Notes: a model not told the origin generated them from the letters alone. Shown: positions 27,031 through 35,573, counted from the stretch's first letter. The stretch: 64,000 nucleotides of DNA from CADCTB01 sp964479465 (GCA_964479465.1 CAYZMG010000012.1:1-64000); one strand, 5' to 3'. Program-made: numbers and translations.

Positions 27031-27582
27031 GCAACACTGGTCCCGAGGGGCCTGGCGCCGAGTGTCCGCCGCACTTGGCGTATGGGCCCCTCGTCGCGCG
27101 TCCTCCTCAGGTCCCTGGCCCGCCCGGTCGGCTTGGTTGTGGCCCCTGGCGGGGCCACGGGGGAGGCCGGCGCCGGCCTCCCCCTCGCTCGCTCGCCGCT
27201 CGCCCCCCTCCTCAGCCACAAGAGTTTTTCTCGGGGCTTTCCATTGCGCAGCGCGGTTGTTCATGGCGGGCGCAACGGGCCTGACGGCCCGGCGCCCGCC
27301 CGAGGTTGCGCTGCTGTAGCGGGCCCGGGGCGACCGTCATCGGTGGGAAGCCACCAGCGCACGCAGTCCCTATGTCAAGGCCCGCTGCGCACCCTCGTTG
27401 CAGGCGAGGCCCGTGGCCCCTGCGGGCCGCCTCCTTGTCCTCCGGGGGCTGGCGCCCCCGAGCCCCCCGCCTCACCTTCACTGCGGGCGCTGCGCTCTGC
27501 GGCCTTCGGCCTCCGGCCTTGACATTCGCCCCGGGCCCACGGATTTGGGACGCCCCCGAGAACGACTCGGAGCGAAAGGAGC
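27018..27582 (+). repeat. 565-bp hairpin-rich noncoding repeat, copy A
   Basis: Nearly identical to 32115-32682, diverging only in a ~110-base part near its start (about 27065-27140). It is dense in self-complementary arms: GTGGCCCC/GGGGCCAC, a perfect palindrome built on GGGGGAGGCCGGC, CGGGGGC/GCCCCCG, CCCGAG/CTCGG. It ends in AAAGGAGC, the ribosome-binding site of the next gene. No credible ORF lies within it. It begins in the last codons of the preceding gene. Confidence 0.85.
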
Positions 27583-27588
27583 GATCCC

Positions 27589-28035
27589 GTGGACTCCCCG
27601 ATCACCAGCCCCCTGCACGTACAGGCCTGGCCCGACACCGTCATCGAGCGCCTGGGCCACGAGCCCACGTCGGAGTACTTCGAGTGGCCCTGGCTACCGC
27701 GAGTCGGCCCCAGCGGTGCATGGGCCTACCGCCGGTTGACCGCTGGCCTGGTCACCCAGCCCGACGGTTTCGACATCCGCCTCGATGAGCTCGGTCACTG
27801 GATCGGCCTGGGCGGGACCGGACAGCACTCGCCGATCGTCCGCAGCCTGCGAAGGCTGGTCACCTTCGGCCTGGCCCTGCAGGTCGACGACCACACGCTG
27901 GCCCTCCTGCGGCGGGTCCCGCCCCTGACCCTGCCCCAGCTGCGACGGCTGAGCCCGGTCCTGCAGGCGATGCACCTTCGCCTGACCGACAACGCCGGCA
28001 CCACCGGCGGGCTCGACGCGGCGGTGGCCAGCTGA
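27589..28035 (+). CDS. Hypothetical ICE protein, possible helix-turn-helix
   Basis: The 148-residue product (GTG 27589, SD from the repeat) contains YFEWPWLPRVGPSGAWAYRR and the segment ELGHWIGLGGTGQHSPIVRS, then RLVTFGLALQVDDHTLALLR. That pattern looks like a winged-helix domain. No motif of a known family is recognised. It lies among replication and stability genes of the element. Confidence 0.5.
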   Translation: MDSPITSPLHVQAWPDTVIERLGHEPTSEYFEWPWLPRVGPSGAWAYRRLTAGLVTQPDGFDIRLDELGHWIGLGGTGQHSPIVRSLRRLVTFGLALQVDDHTLALLRRVPPLTLPQLRRLSPVLQAMHLRLTDNAGTTGGLDAAVAS

Positions 28036-28045
28036 GTAGCGGTGT

Positions 28046-28078
28046 GGCCGCGCCCTGTCAGCCAAGCAGGGCGCGGCC
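28046..28078 (+). terminator. Hairpin after the 148-residue gene
   Basis: GGCCGCGCCCTG (28046-28057) pairs perfectly with CAGGGCGCGGCC (28067-28078) around a 9-base loop, 11 bases past the stop. Confidence 0.8.
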
Positions 28079-28121
28079 GCCGGCGTATTTCCCCGTTCCT
28101 GGACCCAGAGGAGGTGACCTC

Positions 28122-28190
28122 ATGCCCATGCCCACCGGCGCTTCCCAGCGTCCCGACCACGCCCACCACGACGTCCGGCCCGGACCGTGA
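28122..28190 (+). CDS. 22-residue leader-type ORF
   Basis: ATG 28122 follows GAGGAGGTGACC, a near-perfect SD, and the frame ends in TGA that overlaps the GTG of the next ORF (GTGA at 28187). The peptide MPMPTGASQRPDHAHH... has no family. The overlap suggests a coupling ORF. Confidence 0.4.
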   Translation: MPMPTGASQRPDHAHHDVRPGP

Positions 28191-28876
28191 CCAGCTATCG
28201 GGTGACGGTGGCCGGCGGCTACGTCGTAGCCCGATCGCCCAACCTTCCCTTCGCCGTGGCCCAAGCCCGGGCATTGACGCTGCGGGGCTACACCACCTGG
28301 CTTCGCGACGACGCCGGCAACTGCGTCGAGGTCGCCCGTACACCCGACGGCTTCTCTCTCACTTCCCCCCGCTCCCGTAGCCGAGCGTTGAGGTCGGCGG
28401 TGTCGACCTTCTCTCCTGTGTCGGGTCGGCCAAAGGCAACCATCGCCACCAGGATCAGGAACGCCATGACAATGCCCACCATGCGTGGCTTCATTGAGTC
28501 CTCCGCTTTCGGTGACTATCGACGTCGCCGTGGGGTTCTTGAGCACGACCGGCTCTCTCCGTACCCGAGGCGAGCGACTCGGCTCTCCGGTAGCGCAGAA
28601 CTGGGACGTCAGTGGGACGTTGAGAACCTGCTAAGAACCCCGAGCGTTATCGAGCGCGAAGTACGTGCCGGAGTCGAGTCGGGCGCCCAGGGTGGACCGT
28701 TCAGTCGGCCAGCGAGGGAGGGCGCCCCCTCCGATCAGCCAACGACCTCCGATCGGTGGTGGGTCCCAACCGGCCCAGCGATCGGCTGCACGATAGGTGC
28801 AGCGCGAACACGGCTTCCGGCCTGGACAATGAGGTTAAGGCCGAGCCGATGTGACGGTCGGTCCGCCCACAGATGA
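28187..28876 (+). CDS. Hypothetical ICE protein, probably truncated by the cargo
   Basis: Residues 1-62 (TSYRVTVAGGYVVARSPNLP, then AVAQARALTLRGYTTWLRDD) read like a compact alpha/beta protein. After that the frame becomes low-complexity Arg/Ser-rich, crosses an antisense ORF, and composition changes. I infer that the original gene ended or was cut near 28375 and the rest is read-through into inserted DNA. Confidence 0.4.
   Translation: MTSYRVTVAGGYVVARSPNLPFAVAQARALTLRGYTTWLRDDAGNCVEVARTPDGFSLTSPRSRSRALRSAVSTFSPVSGRPKATIATRIRNAMTMPTMRGFIESSAFGDYRRRRGVLEHDRLSPYPRRATRLSGSAELGRQWDVENLLRTPSVIEREVRAGVESGAQGGPFSRPAREGAPSDQPTTSDRWWVPTGPAIGCTIGAARTRLPAWTMRLRPSRCDGRSAHR
28288..28494 (-). CDS. Small single-helix membrane protein
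   Basis: The 68-residue product starts MKPRMVGIVMAFLILVAMVA, a clean membrane helix, followed by a charged tail. ATG 28494 has GCGGAGGA 6 bases upstream. It is antisense to the second half of the preceding plus-strand ORF. It may be the first gene of the inserted cargo. No family recognised. Confidence 0.5.
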   Translation of the reverse strand: MKPRMVGIVMAFLILVAMVAFGRPDTGEKVDTADLNARLRERGEVREKPSGVRATSTQLPASSRSQVV

Positions 28877-29991
28877 TTGCAGTGGTCCACACTATGAGCG
28901 TGGGAGTGGGTGATACGTCCAAGATCGTGTTTCCAGTTCGCTCCAACGCGAGGAGCTTGGTGACCGGAGCCTCGCTCAACGCAGTTCGAAGACGACTGAA
29001 GGTCGCCAGTCTGCTGTACGATGTTGTGTTCCTCGAGAGCGGGATGGTGTCGCTCCAAGCGGGTCCAAGCGGTGCGTCGTCGATGTGGCGCCCAGTGCAG
29101 CCCGGCGAAGCCGTCCGCTGGCAAACGCCGAGAGAACGTGGTATCGCTCGAAAACACCGGTTTGAGTTCCTGATAGGGACGGAAACCACGCCCGGGGTCC
29201 CATCGGAACACATGGTGCCGGTAATCCAGTCGGAGACGTCGATAAGGTGGGAAGCTACATTTGAGCCCTTCAAGCGGGAAATTCCTCCGGGATGCGGCTG
29301 GCTTGAATGGGTCTACTCCGAAGACCCGCGGGAAGAGGCCCGTCGGCTCCTCGACAAGTGGGTTCGCAATGATAAGCGGAATCTTGCTCTGGGTAAGGCA
29401 ATACCGGAGCAGTTTGTTCGGTCGCGAGTGGTCCAGAACGCAAACCGCGACCTCGTCGTGGCTATCGGGGCGGCCTGCGCAGCGAGCCAGGACGATCTAC
29501 ATGCGAGGGTCGTGGTTAGTCGGTTCGAGGACGAGCACAGCGACTGGCGCTTGACTGGGTATGCGCTTCCTATTGTGATTCCAGACGTTGCTGAGCTGTC
29601 ATGGGAGGCTGTAGCCGCGATTCGCAAAGAAAAGGCGCTTCAGCAACTGCGAGGGATAATGGAGGAGGTCGAAGCAGAAACCTCCGACGTCGCAGTTCGC
29701 GGCGGAGATCTCGAGGCGGCTGTTCATCACGCTGTTGAAACTCGGTTATCAAAACTTGCCGGCAAGGTCGATACCGTTGCTGGCACCTCCAAACGAACGG
29801 CGGTCGGATTCGTGATTGGAGCGGCGTCGGGCGTCGCCACAATGGGTATTACCGGGCCACTAGGCGTGTTGGCCAGCACTGCGCTTGGATCTGTCACCGG
29901 TGGCGTCCTTGACGGACTAGCGATGGTGCGTGAGCGTAGGGCGACCCAGTGGGTCAGCCTTTTGAACCGCCTACGTGAACCGCCTACGTGA
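28873..29991 (+). CDS. Cargo protein A: unknown, with C-terminal Gly-rich hydrophobic hairpin
   Basis: The 372-residue product has composition unlike its neighbours, with many A/T-ending codons, a sign of transfer. Residues ~40-100 (LLYDVVFLESGMVSLQAGPS) look beta-rich. The middle is alpha/beta (RDLVVAIGAACAASQDDLHA), then a helical segment (EKALQQLRGIMEEVEAETSD). Residues ~310-350 form two Gly/Ala-rich hydrophobic helices (GFVIGAASGVATMGITGPLG), suggesting membrane insertion. ATG 28894 is an alternative start. Neither has a good SD. Function unknown; the setting is consistent with a defence effector but does not prove it. Confidence 0.6.
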   Translation: MIAVVHTMSVGVGDTSKIVFPVRSNARSLVTGASLNAVRRRLKVASLLYDVVFLESGMVSLQAGPSGASSMWRPVQPGEAVRWQTPRERGIARKHRFEFLIGTETTPGVPSEHMVPVIQSETSIRWEATFEPFKREIPPGCGWLEWVYSEDPREEARRLLDKWVRNDKRNLALGKAIPEQFVRSRVVQNANRDLVVAIGAACAASQDDLHARVVVSRFEDEHSDWRLTGYALPIVIPDVAELSWEAVAAIRKEKALQQLRGIMEEVEAETSDVAVRGGDLEAAVHHAVETRLSKLAGKVDTVAGTSKRTAVGFVIGAASGVATMGITGPLGVLASTALGSVTGGVLDGLAMVRERRATQWVSLLNRLREPPT

Positions 29992-30376
29992 ACCGGTGTG
30001 ACCAAGCTGCGCATGGTTCCCGAGGACTCGACGCCGAACTGTCATCGCCATGGTTGCCGAGTGGAAGGTCGTGGCCGCCGGACGGGGCGTCGCGGCCTGC
30101 CCACTTTTCCCACTGTCCCGGAGCGTTCCAGCGCGCTGCTGAGGTGCCGCTCCCACGTGACCGCCCTCAACACCGGCTCGTTTCCGGCCCCACCGTTCAC
30201 GATTGTCACCAGGCCTCTCTCAGGGCGGGTCTCTTGAGCACATCAGCTGCGACAACGCACGCCAGCACCAAGCCCTACGGGGCACGTCCGGGCCTTGGTG
30301 GCGGTGTCCGCCAACGCCAGCCCAGAGGACGTTCTCGTGCGGCGACTGCCGTTCCTCATCCATCGCAGGACCCTTG
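29992..30376. other. Intergenic segment within the cargo island
   Basis: Only short Arg/Pro-rich frames are present, without ribosome-binding sites. I see no RNA gene or repeat. Confidence 0.5.
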
Positions 30377-30973
30377 ATGGGAAGTACGGTGGCAAGCGCT
30401 GTGCAACCCGACACGAACCCGACTGTCGATCGAGGCGATCCGCTACGGCGACGCCAGTACGCGAACCCACCCGTCATCGAGGGCATCGCCCGATTTCAGT
30501 GGGCGGAGCCCCTCCCATGGTCGTTCACGACAGCCGGCCTCTTATTCGAACACCTTCGGGGCGAATATCCCGGCGAACCGCGGGCACAGGCTCAGGTCAG
30601 TGCTGAGGTCGTTACGGATTCCAACTCCGTGCTCCCGAGCACAGGGTTTGAGCTCCGAAAAGGACCCGAGCGAATCATCTACAGCAGCGAGGATGGCGAT
30701 AGTCCGATCTATTCTCAATCCTACCTGTTCCGAACCAAACACTGCTTCGACGGCCATCTGAACTCCCTGCGGGGCAATAGATCGGCTCATGCTCATACCG
30801 GCTTCCGCCAAGGGAGCGCTTCGTCAAAAGTCTGGCCAAGGCGTTCGATTTCCTGCTCCGCCCATGCAACGGTCTCGGAGAGAGCCGTGTCCAGCTCGCC
30901 TTCATTGTACTCGCGTTCGGTCATAACCTTCGAACTCGTTGAAACACCCGCTGTCATCCATGATGATCGCTGA
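30377..30973 (+). pseudogene. Truncated TIGR04255-like protein
   Basis: From ATG 30377 the sequence RRRQYANPPVIEGIARFQW, then LLFEHLRGEYPGEP and RIIYSSEDGDS, resembles the N-terminal half of TIGR04255 proteins, which are common in defence and mobile islands. Full members are about 250-270 residues. Here similarity stops near 30720, after which the frame runs antisense through the end of the next gene. It looks truncated or frameshifted. Confidence 0.45.
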
Positions 30974-31857
30974 CCGGAGCGTCTGAGGACGATCGTCACT
31001 TTCCGGGCAATCTCAGCTAACACGAGTTCGGCGATCTGCCCCGCGGCTGTCGAGTCGTCAACCACGACGAACCGACACAAAAGCGCGAGCATCAGCACCT
31101 TCTGTCGCAAATCATATTCCGGGAATGCCTCGACCTCATCGGCGAACAGTGGGAGGTAGCCAAGGGCCTCGAGTCGTGCCGCGATATCGACAAGGCGATC
31201 TCGTCCGGCTTTGAAATCACCGAGAACGAGAACTTTACGTTGCCGAAAGCGATTGAGAAAGTCTGCAAGATCGAGCTGTCGACGATGCATCTCGTAAGCA
31301 TCGACGGCCGCTTCGAGTACCTCCTCGACAGCACGTCGTGCCGCCCAATCTACGGTCCAGAACTCCCGAGAACGGGTGCCAAATAGCTCGGCGTACTCAA
31401 CCTCTCGACTCCATGAACCCGCTTTCGCTCGCATGTCGGTGAGCGTGATAGAGGCATCCTCCGCCGCAAGTCGTACCGGGAATGCACCGTCCAATGTAAG
31501 ACCACTGATACTCGTGTTCTTACCGAGCATTTTAATCATCGTACCGCCTCGGCGTACGTTGCTGGGTGCGCGAAAAAGCAGGTCCTCAACGCGTGAGCTC
31601 CCTGACACGATAGATATGCCACTACCGGCGATGTATTCGTACCCCGCACCAAATTGGGTCGAAATATAGCCGACGATCCCCGTCGGTAACCGCTGGTATC
31701 TGACCACATGTGGCAGCAACTGAGGAGGGAGCTTATCCTCGACTGTCTCCCTATAGACTTGGTGGAATGCCTCCAAGTAAGTGGTAAACTCACTGTTCCG
31801 CACAGTTGGCACCGTATAAGAATACAGGTCCGGTCCTTCATGGTGTGTATAGGTCAC
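30793..31857 (-). CDS. Cargo protein B: sensor-like N terminus plus TIR-/deoxyribosyltransferase-like C domain
   Basis: The 354-residue product reads from GTG 31857 (GAGG upstream). Residues ~1-200 match no family I know. Residues ~205-330 read RKVLVLGDFKAGRDRLVDIA, LEALGYLPLFADEVEAFPE, LCRFVVVDDSTAAGQIAELV, RKVTIVLRRSGQRSSW. That is a Rossmann-like pattern with SRFVxxDDS resembling TIR-like and nucleoside-2-deoxyribosyltransferase-like domains of bacterial immune proteins. Clearly lower GC than the host genes. An NAD-consuming effector is possible; I cannot see a definite catalytic Glu. Confidence 0.55.
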   Translation of the reverse strand: MTYTHHEGPDLYSYTVPTVRNSEFTTYLEAFHQVYRETVEDKLPPQLLPHVVRYQRLPTGIVGYISTQFGAGYEYIAGSGISIVSGSSRVEDLLFRAPSNVRRGGTMIKMLGKNTSISGLTLDGAFPVRLAAEDASITLTDMRAKAGSWSREVEYAELFGTRSREFWTVDWAARRAVEEVLEAAVDAYEMHRRQLDLADFLNRFRQRKVLVLGDFKAGRDRLVDIAARLEALGYLPLFADEVEAFPEYDLRQKVLMLALLCRFVVVDDSTAAGQIAELVLAEIARKVTIVLRRSGQRSSWMTAGVSTSSKVMTEREYNEGELDTALSETVAWAEQEIERLGQTFDEALPWRKPV

Positions 31858-32114
31858 TCCATCGACCTCGGTTACGGTGACATCGCTCGCCCAAGGCGAA
31901 AGGCGGCTCCGACGTTGACTGCGTCGACGTTCTCCACCCCGTCACTCCCCACTCCGGCAACGCGCGATCGCCACGAGGGCGGGACGGCATCGCAACGGGT
32001 TCTCCGGCGGCCGGCCACGCCGACCGCCCGAGAACCGGCGAACTCCTGCGGGTGAAGTGCTCGATAATCGCGCCGGCTGAGAGTGAGCGCCACCGACATG
32101 GCTATGCCCTCGCC

Positions 32115-32682
32115 GACGGCCAACTGAGCAACACTGGTCCCGAGGGGCCTGGCGCCGAGTGTCCGCCGTACTTGCCGCATGGGCCCCTCATCGCGCGCCC
32201 TCTAGCGGGGACCTCGCCCAGTGCTGACGACACGGATGTGGCCCCTGGCGGGGCCACGGGGGAGGCCGGCGCCTGCCTCCCCCTCGCTCGCTCGCCGCTC
32301 GCCCCCCTCCTCAGCCACAAGAGTGTTTCTCGGGGCTTCTCATTGCGCAGCGCGGTTGTCCATGGCGGGCGCAACGGGCCTGACGGCCCGGCGCCCGCCC
32401 GAGGTTGCGCTGCTGTAGCGGGCCCGGGGCGACCGTCATCGGTGGGAAGCCACCAGCGCACGCAGTCCCTATGTCAAGGCCCGCTGCGCACCCTCGTTGC
32501 AGGCGAGGCCCGTGGCCCCTGCGGGCCGCCTCCTTGTCCTCCGGGGGCTGGCGCCCCCGAGCCCCCCGCCTCACCTTCACTGCGGGCGCTGCGCTCTGCG
32601 GCCTTCGGCCTCCGGCCTTGACATTCGCCCCGGGCCCACGGATTTGGGGACGCCCCCGAGAACGACTCGGAGCGAAAGGAGC
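32115..32682 (+). repeat. 565-bp hairpin-rich noncoding repeat, copy B
   Basis: Second copy of 27018-27582. From ~32236 onward it is almost base-for-base identical. It too ends in AAAGGAGC just before an ATG, and the bases at its start repeat the final codons (ACG GCC AAC TGA) of the 66-residue gene before copy A. The long palindrome has one mismatch here. Confidence 0.85.
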
Positions 32683-32687
32683 CAGCC

Positions 32688-32930
32688 ATGACCACCACCC
32701 CGACGCCCACCCCCACCACCGTTTCCCAGCGCTGCGACGTCGGCGACCACGAGATCGACGGCGAAGTGCACGAGGCCCGTACCGGCAACTGGCTGGTCCC
32801 CGGCGACATGGTCTGCGTGATGCTGTCCTGCGAGGAGCACGCTCCCCAGGCGGCGGCTCACACCCGGGCGTGGTGGGAGGAGTGGATGGCGACCGAGGGC
32901 GCCGCCTACGGCTACTCCAGCCTTTCGTAG
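32688..32930 (+). CDS. Small hypothetical ICE protein
   Basis: The 80-residue protein begins with a Thr/Pro stretch, then RCDVGDHEIDGEVHEARTGN, ending in a Trp-rich acidic tail. RCDVGDHE and SCEEH supply Cys/His pairs that could bind zinc. The start is set by AAAGGAGC in the repeat. No family recognised. Confidence 0.5.
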   Translation: MTTTPTPTPTTVSQRCDVGDHEIDGEVHEARTGNWLVPGDMVCVMLSCEEHAPQAAAHTRAWWEEWMATEGAAYGYSSLS

Positions 32931-33007
32931 CTCCGAGGGTCGGCCCAGCGCCGGCCCTTTCGGCGCGTGACCCGAGAAGCGCTCGGGCAAGCCCGAACGG
33001 AGGACCC

Positions 33008-33607
33008 ATGAACCAGGACCCGATGACCCAGGACGACCTGCACCTGCCCACCGACGCCAAGACCGTCTACTTCTGGGGGGCCAAGGGAGGCGTCGGCACC
33101 TCGACGGTCGCCGCCCTGCACGCGGTCGCTCTGGCCCGCGCCGGCTACCCGGTCGCCCTGACCGGCATACCGCCCCAGTTCGCCGACCTGGCTGGCCTGC
33201 TGGCCGTCCCGCCCCCCACCGACCGGGTCCTGGACGTGAACGCCGCCACCGCCTGTCCGCCTGCCCCGGCCCTGCGCCCGTACGTCGTGATCGACGGTGG
33301 CACCGACCGGGGCCGCAGGCACATGCCGTCGCAGCGGTACCTGGTCATCCGGCCCTGCTACCTGGCCCTGCGCCGGGCTATGGAAACAGGCATTACCGGT
33401 ACCCAAGGCATCGTCCTGGTCGCCGAGGCCCAGCGCTGCCTCGGCCAGCGCGACGTGGTGGACGTGCTGGGGCTGCCCGTCGTGGCGACCATGGACGTGA
33501 CGCCGACGACGGCCCGCTGCATCGACGCCGGGCTCATCGCCACCCGCATGGGATCACGGTCGCCGCTTCGCTGGGTCGACGCCGCCCACTGGGCGACCCC
33601 GGCCTGA
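33008..33607 (+). CDS. ParA/MinD-like P-loop ATPase
   Basis: The 199-residue product has the deviant Walker A FWGAKGGVGTSTVAALHAVA near residue 23, and YVVIDGGTDRG in the Walker B position. It is shorter than partitioning ParA (about 250) and lacks a DNA-binding N terminus. Such short SIMIBI ATPases occur in actinobacterial ICEs and could act in maintenance or transfer. No ParB is visible. Confidence 0.7.
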   Translation: MNQDPMTQDDLHLPTDAKTVYFWGAKGGVGTSTVAALHAVALARAGYPVALTGIPPQFADLAGLLAVPPPTDRVLDVNAATACPPAPALRPYVVIDGGTDRGRRHMPSQRYLVIRPCYLALRRAMETGITGTQGIVLVAEAQRCLGQRDVVDVLGLPVVATMDVTPTTARCIDAGLIATRMGSRSPLRWVDAAHWATPA

Positions 33608-33616
33608 CCGCCTCCG

Positions 33617-33640
33617 GGGTGGGCGCTTCGGCGCCCGCCC
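33617..33640 (+). terminator. UUCG-capped hairpin
   Basis: GGGTGGGCGC (33617-33626) pairs with GCGCCCGCCC (33631-33640) around TTCG, including one G-U pair. It lies 9 bases after the ParA-like gene. Confidence 0.8.
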
Positions 33641-33690
33641 TATTGGCGCGCCGGCCCGAGAACGGGCTCACGCACCGAGGAGGCATTCCC

Positions 33691-34560
33691 ATGACCATGA
33701 CCCGCAGTGCCAGGACCGATAAGGTCGACGAGCTCCACCAGCGCCTTACCGCCCAGGTCGAGGCGCTCATCAGCAGTGACGACTGGCGGGCGATGCTCGA
33801 CATCGCCGCACGCCTGCACCGCTACAGCGCCCGTAACCTCCTCCTCATCCTCGCTCAGAGGCCTCAGGGGGTGACCCGTCTAGCTGGATATCGAGGATGG
33901 CAGTCCTTCGGCCGCCAGGTCCGCAAGGGTGAGCAGGGCATCGCCATCCTGGCGCCCTGCGTCTACCGCAAGCGACCCGTCGACGACACCGAGGGCGGCG
34001 ACCCGCCCGAGCTGGGCCGCATCCTGCGGGGATTCCGGGTGGCCTACGTGTGGGACGAGTCCCAGACCGATGGGCCTCCGCTGGCCGACGTCCGGCCGCA
34101 GTTGCTCGTCGGTGACGACCCGGCGCAGTTGTGGACCGGCATTGCCGCCCAGCTCGCCGCCGAGGGATATGCGGTGAGCCGCGGCGACTGTGGCGGGGCC
34201 AACGGCTCGACCGACTTCGTGGCCCGCACGGTGATGGTCCGCGACGATGTCGACGACCTGCAAGCGGTGAAAACGCTGACGCATGAGAGGGCCCATGCCC
34301 TCATCCACGATCCGTCCCAGGGCCCGATCGCACGGGACCGGGCCGAGGTCGAAGCCGAGAGCGTGGCCTACATCGTCTGCCAGCGGGCCGGCCTGGCCAC
34401 GACGGACTACAGCATTCCGTATGTCGCAAGGTGGTCGGGAAGCGATCTCGCCATCGTCGCCTCGACGGCCGATCGCGTCGTGGGTGCAGCTCGGCGGATC
34501 CTCGACGACCTCGGTCTCGGTGAGCCCGAGAGCGACGCCGTTGCCACGGACTCCGCGTAG
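33691..34560 (+). CDS. ArdC-like antirestriction protein
   Basis: The 289-residue protein has an N-terminal ssDNA-binding ArdC domain (RYSARNLLLILAQRPQGVTR, GYRGWQSFGRQVRKGEQGIA) and a metallopeptidase-like domain with HERAHALIHD (HExxH) and EAESVAYIVCQRAG, whose Glu is the third ligand position. ArdC on conjugative plasmids protects entering single strands from restriction. ATG 33691 follows GAGGAGG. Confidence 0.85.
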   Translation: MTMTRSARTDKVDELHQRLTAQVEALISSDDWRAMLDIAARLHRYSARNLLLILAQRPQGVTRLAGYRGWQSFGRQVRKGEQGIAILAPCVYRKRPVDDTEGGDPPELGRILRGFRVAYVWDESQTDGPPLADVRPQLLVGDDPAQLWTGIAAQLAAEGYAVSRGDCGGANGSTDFVARTVMVRDDVDDLQAVKTLTHERAHALIHDPSQGPIARDRAEVEAESVAYIVCQRAGLATTDYSIPYVARWSGSDLAIVASTADRVVGAARRILDDLGLGEPESDAVATDSA

Positions 34561-34570
34561 CCTGGTGAGG

Positions 34571-34933
34571 GTGGCCCAGACGTCAGAGCCCGCCCACGCC
34601 GGCGAGGAGTTGCGCCTGCTGCGGGAGCAGGCCGGGATGACCGTCGAGGAGGTGGCCGCCCGGGCCAACGTCGATCCCGGTTGGCTGGCCGGCATCGAGG
34701 CCGGTGCCGGGACTCATGACGTCCTCTACAGCCAGTGGGTGGAGCTGGTGAAAGCTACCCAGCCGCCTCGGCCCGCGTGGTGGGACGAAGGCTACGAGCA
34801 CGACCTGAGCCTGCCCCCCGACGGCCACCACGAGCCCACGACGGCCAGTGGCCGGCAGTACTGGGACCGGATCGCCAGTGTCAGGGCGGAGATCGAGCGG
34901 CACTGCCAGCGTGGTCGAGCCGGCGCCCGCTGA
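34571..34933 (+). CDS. XRE-family helix-turn-helix protein
   Basis: The 120-residue protein has an N-terminal HTH (LRLLREQAGMTVEEVAARAN, VDPGWLAGIEAG) and a C-terminal region ending ASVRAEIERHCQRG. It begins 10 bases after ardC (GTG 34571; GTG 34565 also possible), so the two are coexpressed. A regulator of ICE genes is likely. Confidence 0.75.
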   Translation: MAQTSEPAHAGEELRLLREQAGMTVEEVAARANVDPGWLAGIEAGAGTHDVLYSQWVELVKATQPPRPAWWDEGYEHDLSLPPDGHHEPTTASGRQYWDRIASVRAEIERHCQRGRAGAR

Positions 34934-34991
34934 CCCGGACCGCCAGCTCGAAGAGCTCTGCCGGGTCCTGAACCACTTCGGCGTGCGCTAG
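34911..34991 (+). CDS. 26-residue ORF overlapping the HTH gene
   Basis: GTG 34911 opens VEPAPADPDRQLEELCRVLN and stops at 34989-34991. It overlaps the end of the HTH gene by 23 bases. No clear SD and no homologue known to me. Confidence 0.25.
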   Translation: MVEPAPADPDRQLEELCRVLNHFGVR

Positions 34992-35207
34992 TTGGCCAGG
35001 CCGGGCGCCGAGCATCGACGTCGAAGGCGGGTTGGACCTCGACCCGTAGGAAGCGGCGGTCTTTCGGCCGCTGAAGACGGCGGTCGTCGATTTCGGTCGC
35101 GCAGGGGCGTCTGAGCAACAGCGGCCGCCGAAGACAGCCTGGGGCCTCTCGCGCTGTACGGCTCTCCGGTCCTCGGCGGGGGCTCTACCACGGCCGCCGG
35201 CTCCGTC

Positions 35208-35276
35208 TGGCAAGGGGCCTGCGGGACTCCGCTGATCGCTCCGTTCCTCGGCGCCCTGACGGGCAGACCCTTGCCA
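35208..35276 (+). promoter_or_regulatory. Leader hairpin (copy 2)
   Basis: TGGCAAGGG (35208-35216) pairs with CCCTTGCCA (35268-35276). The loop contains CGCTCCGTTCCTCG and ACGGGCAGA as in the ssb leader. Outer stem pairs differ from copy 1 but remain complementary. The DNA between 34992 and 35207 shows no gene. Confidence 0.6.
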
Positions 35277-35348
35277 GCGCCTTGGCCCGTGGTCGGCCAA
35301 TCGCCAGCGGTCCCGGAGGAGCCGGGGCCGGATCGAAAGGAGCCACCG

Positions 35349-35573
35349 ATGGCCGAGCCGACCACGCCGTTCTCCCTCACCGACACCGCTGTCACCGTCC
35401 ACACCGCCGCCCTCCCGGGTGAGGACACCGTCCTCGTGTTCATCGAGGCCAACGCCCATGTCACCCACGTGGTGTCACTGACACCCGACGCCGCCCGCCG
35501 GTTGATCGTCGGCCTGTTCGAGGCGTTGGACGTGGTGGCGCTCTCCGGCGACGACGCTGCACTCGAGCCGTGA
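35349..35573 (+). CDS. Small hypothetical ICE protein
   Basis: The 74-residue product (FSLTDTAVTVHTAALPGEDT, then a helical C terminus RRLIVGLFEALDVVAL) follows AAAGGAG. It overlaps the next gene by GTGA, indicating coupling. No family recognised. Confidence 0.55.
   Translation: MAEPTTPFSLTDTAVTVHTAALPGEDTVLVFIEANAHVTHVVSLTPDAARRLIVGLFEALDVVALSGDDAALEP

Noticed and set aside
30203..30376. Transposase tail reading DNARQHQALRG before the TIGR04255-like gene
   Set aside because: Superficially like the end of an IS3-type transposase, but too short and without DDE residues or inverted ends.
31872..32098. 75-residue minus-strand ORF before the second repeat
   Set aside because: The first 25 residues are plausible, but there is no SD and the rest is low-complexity.
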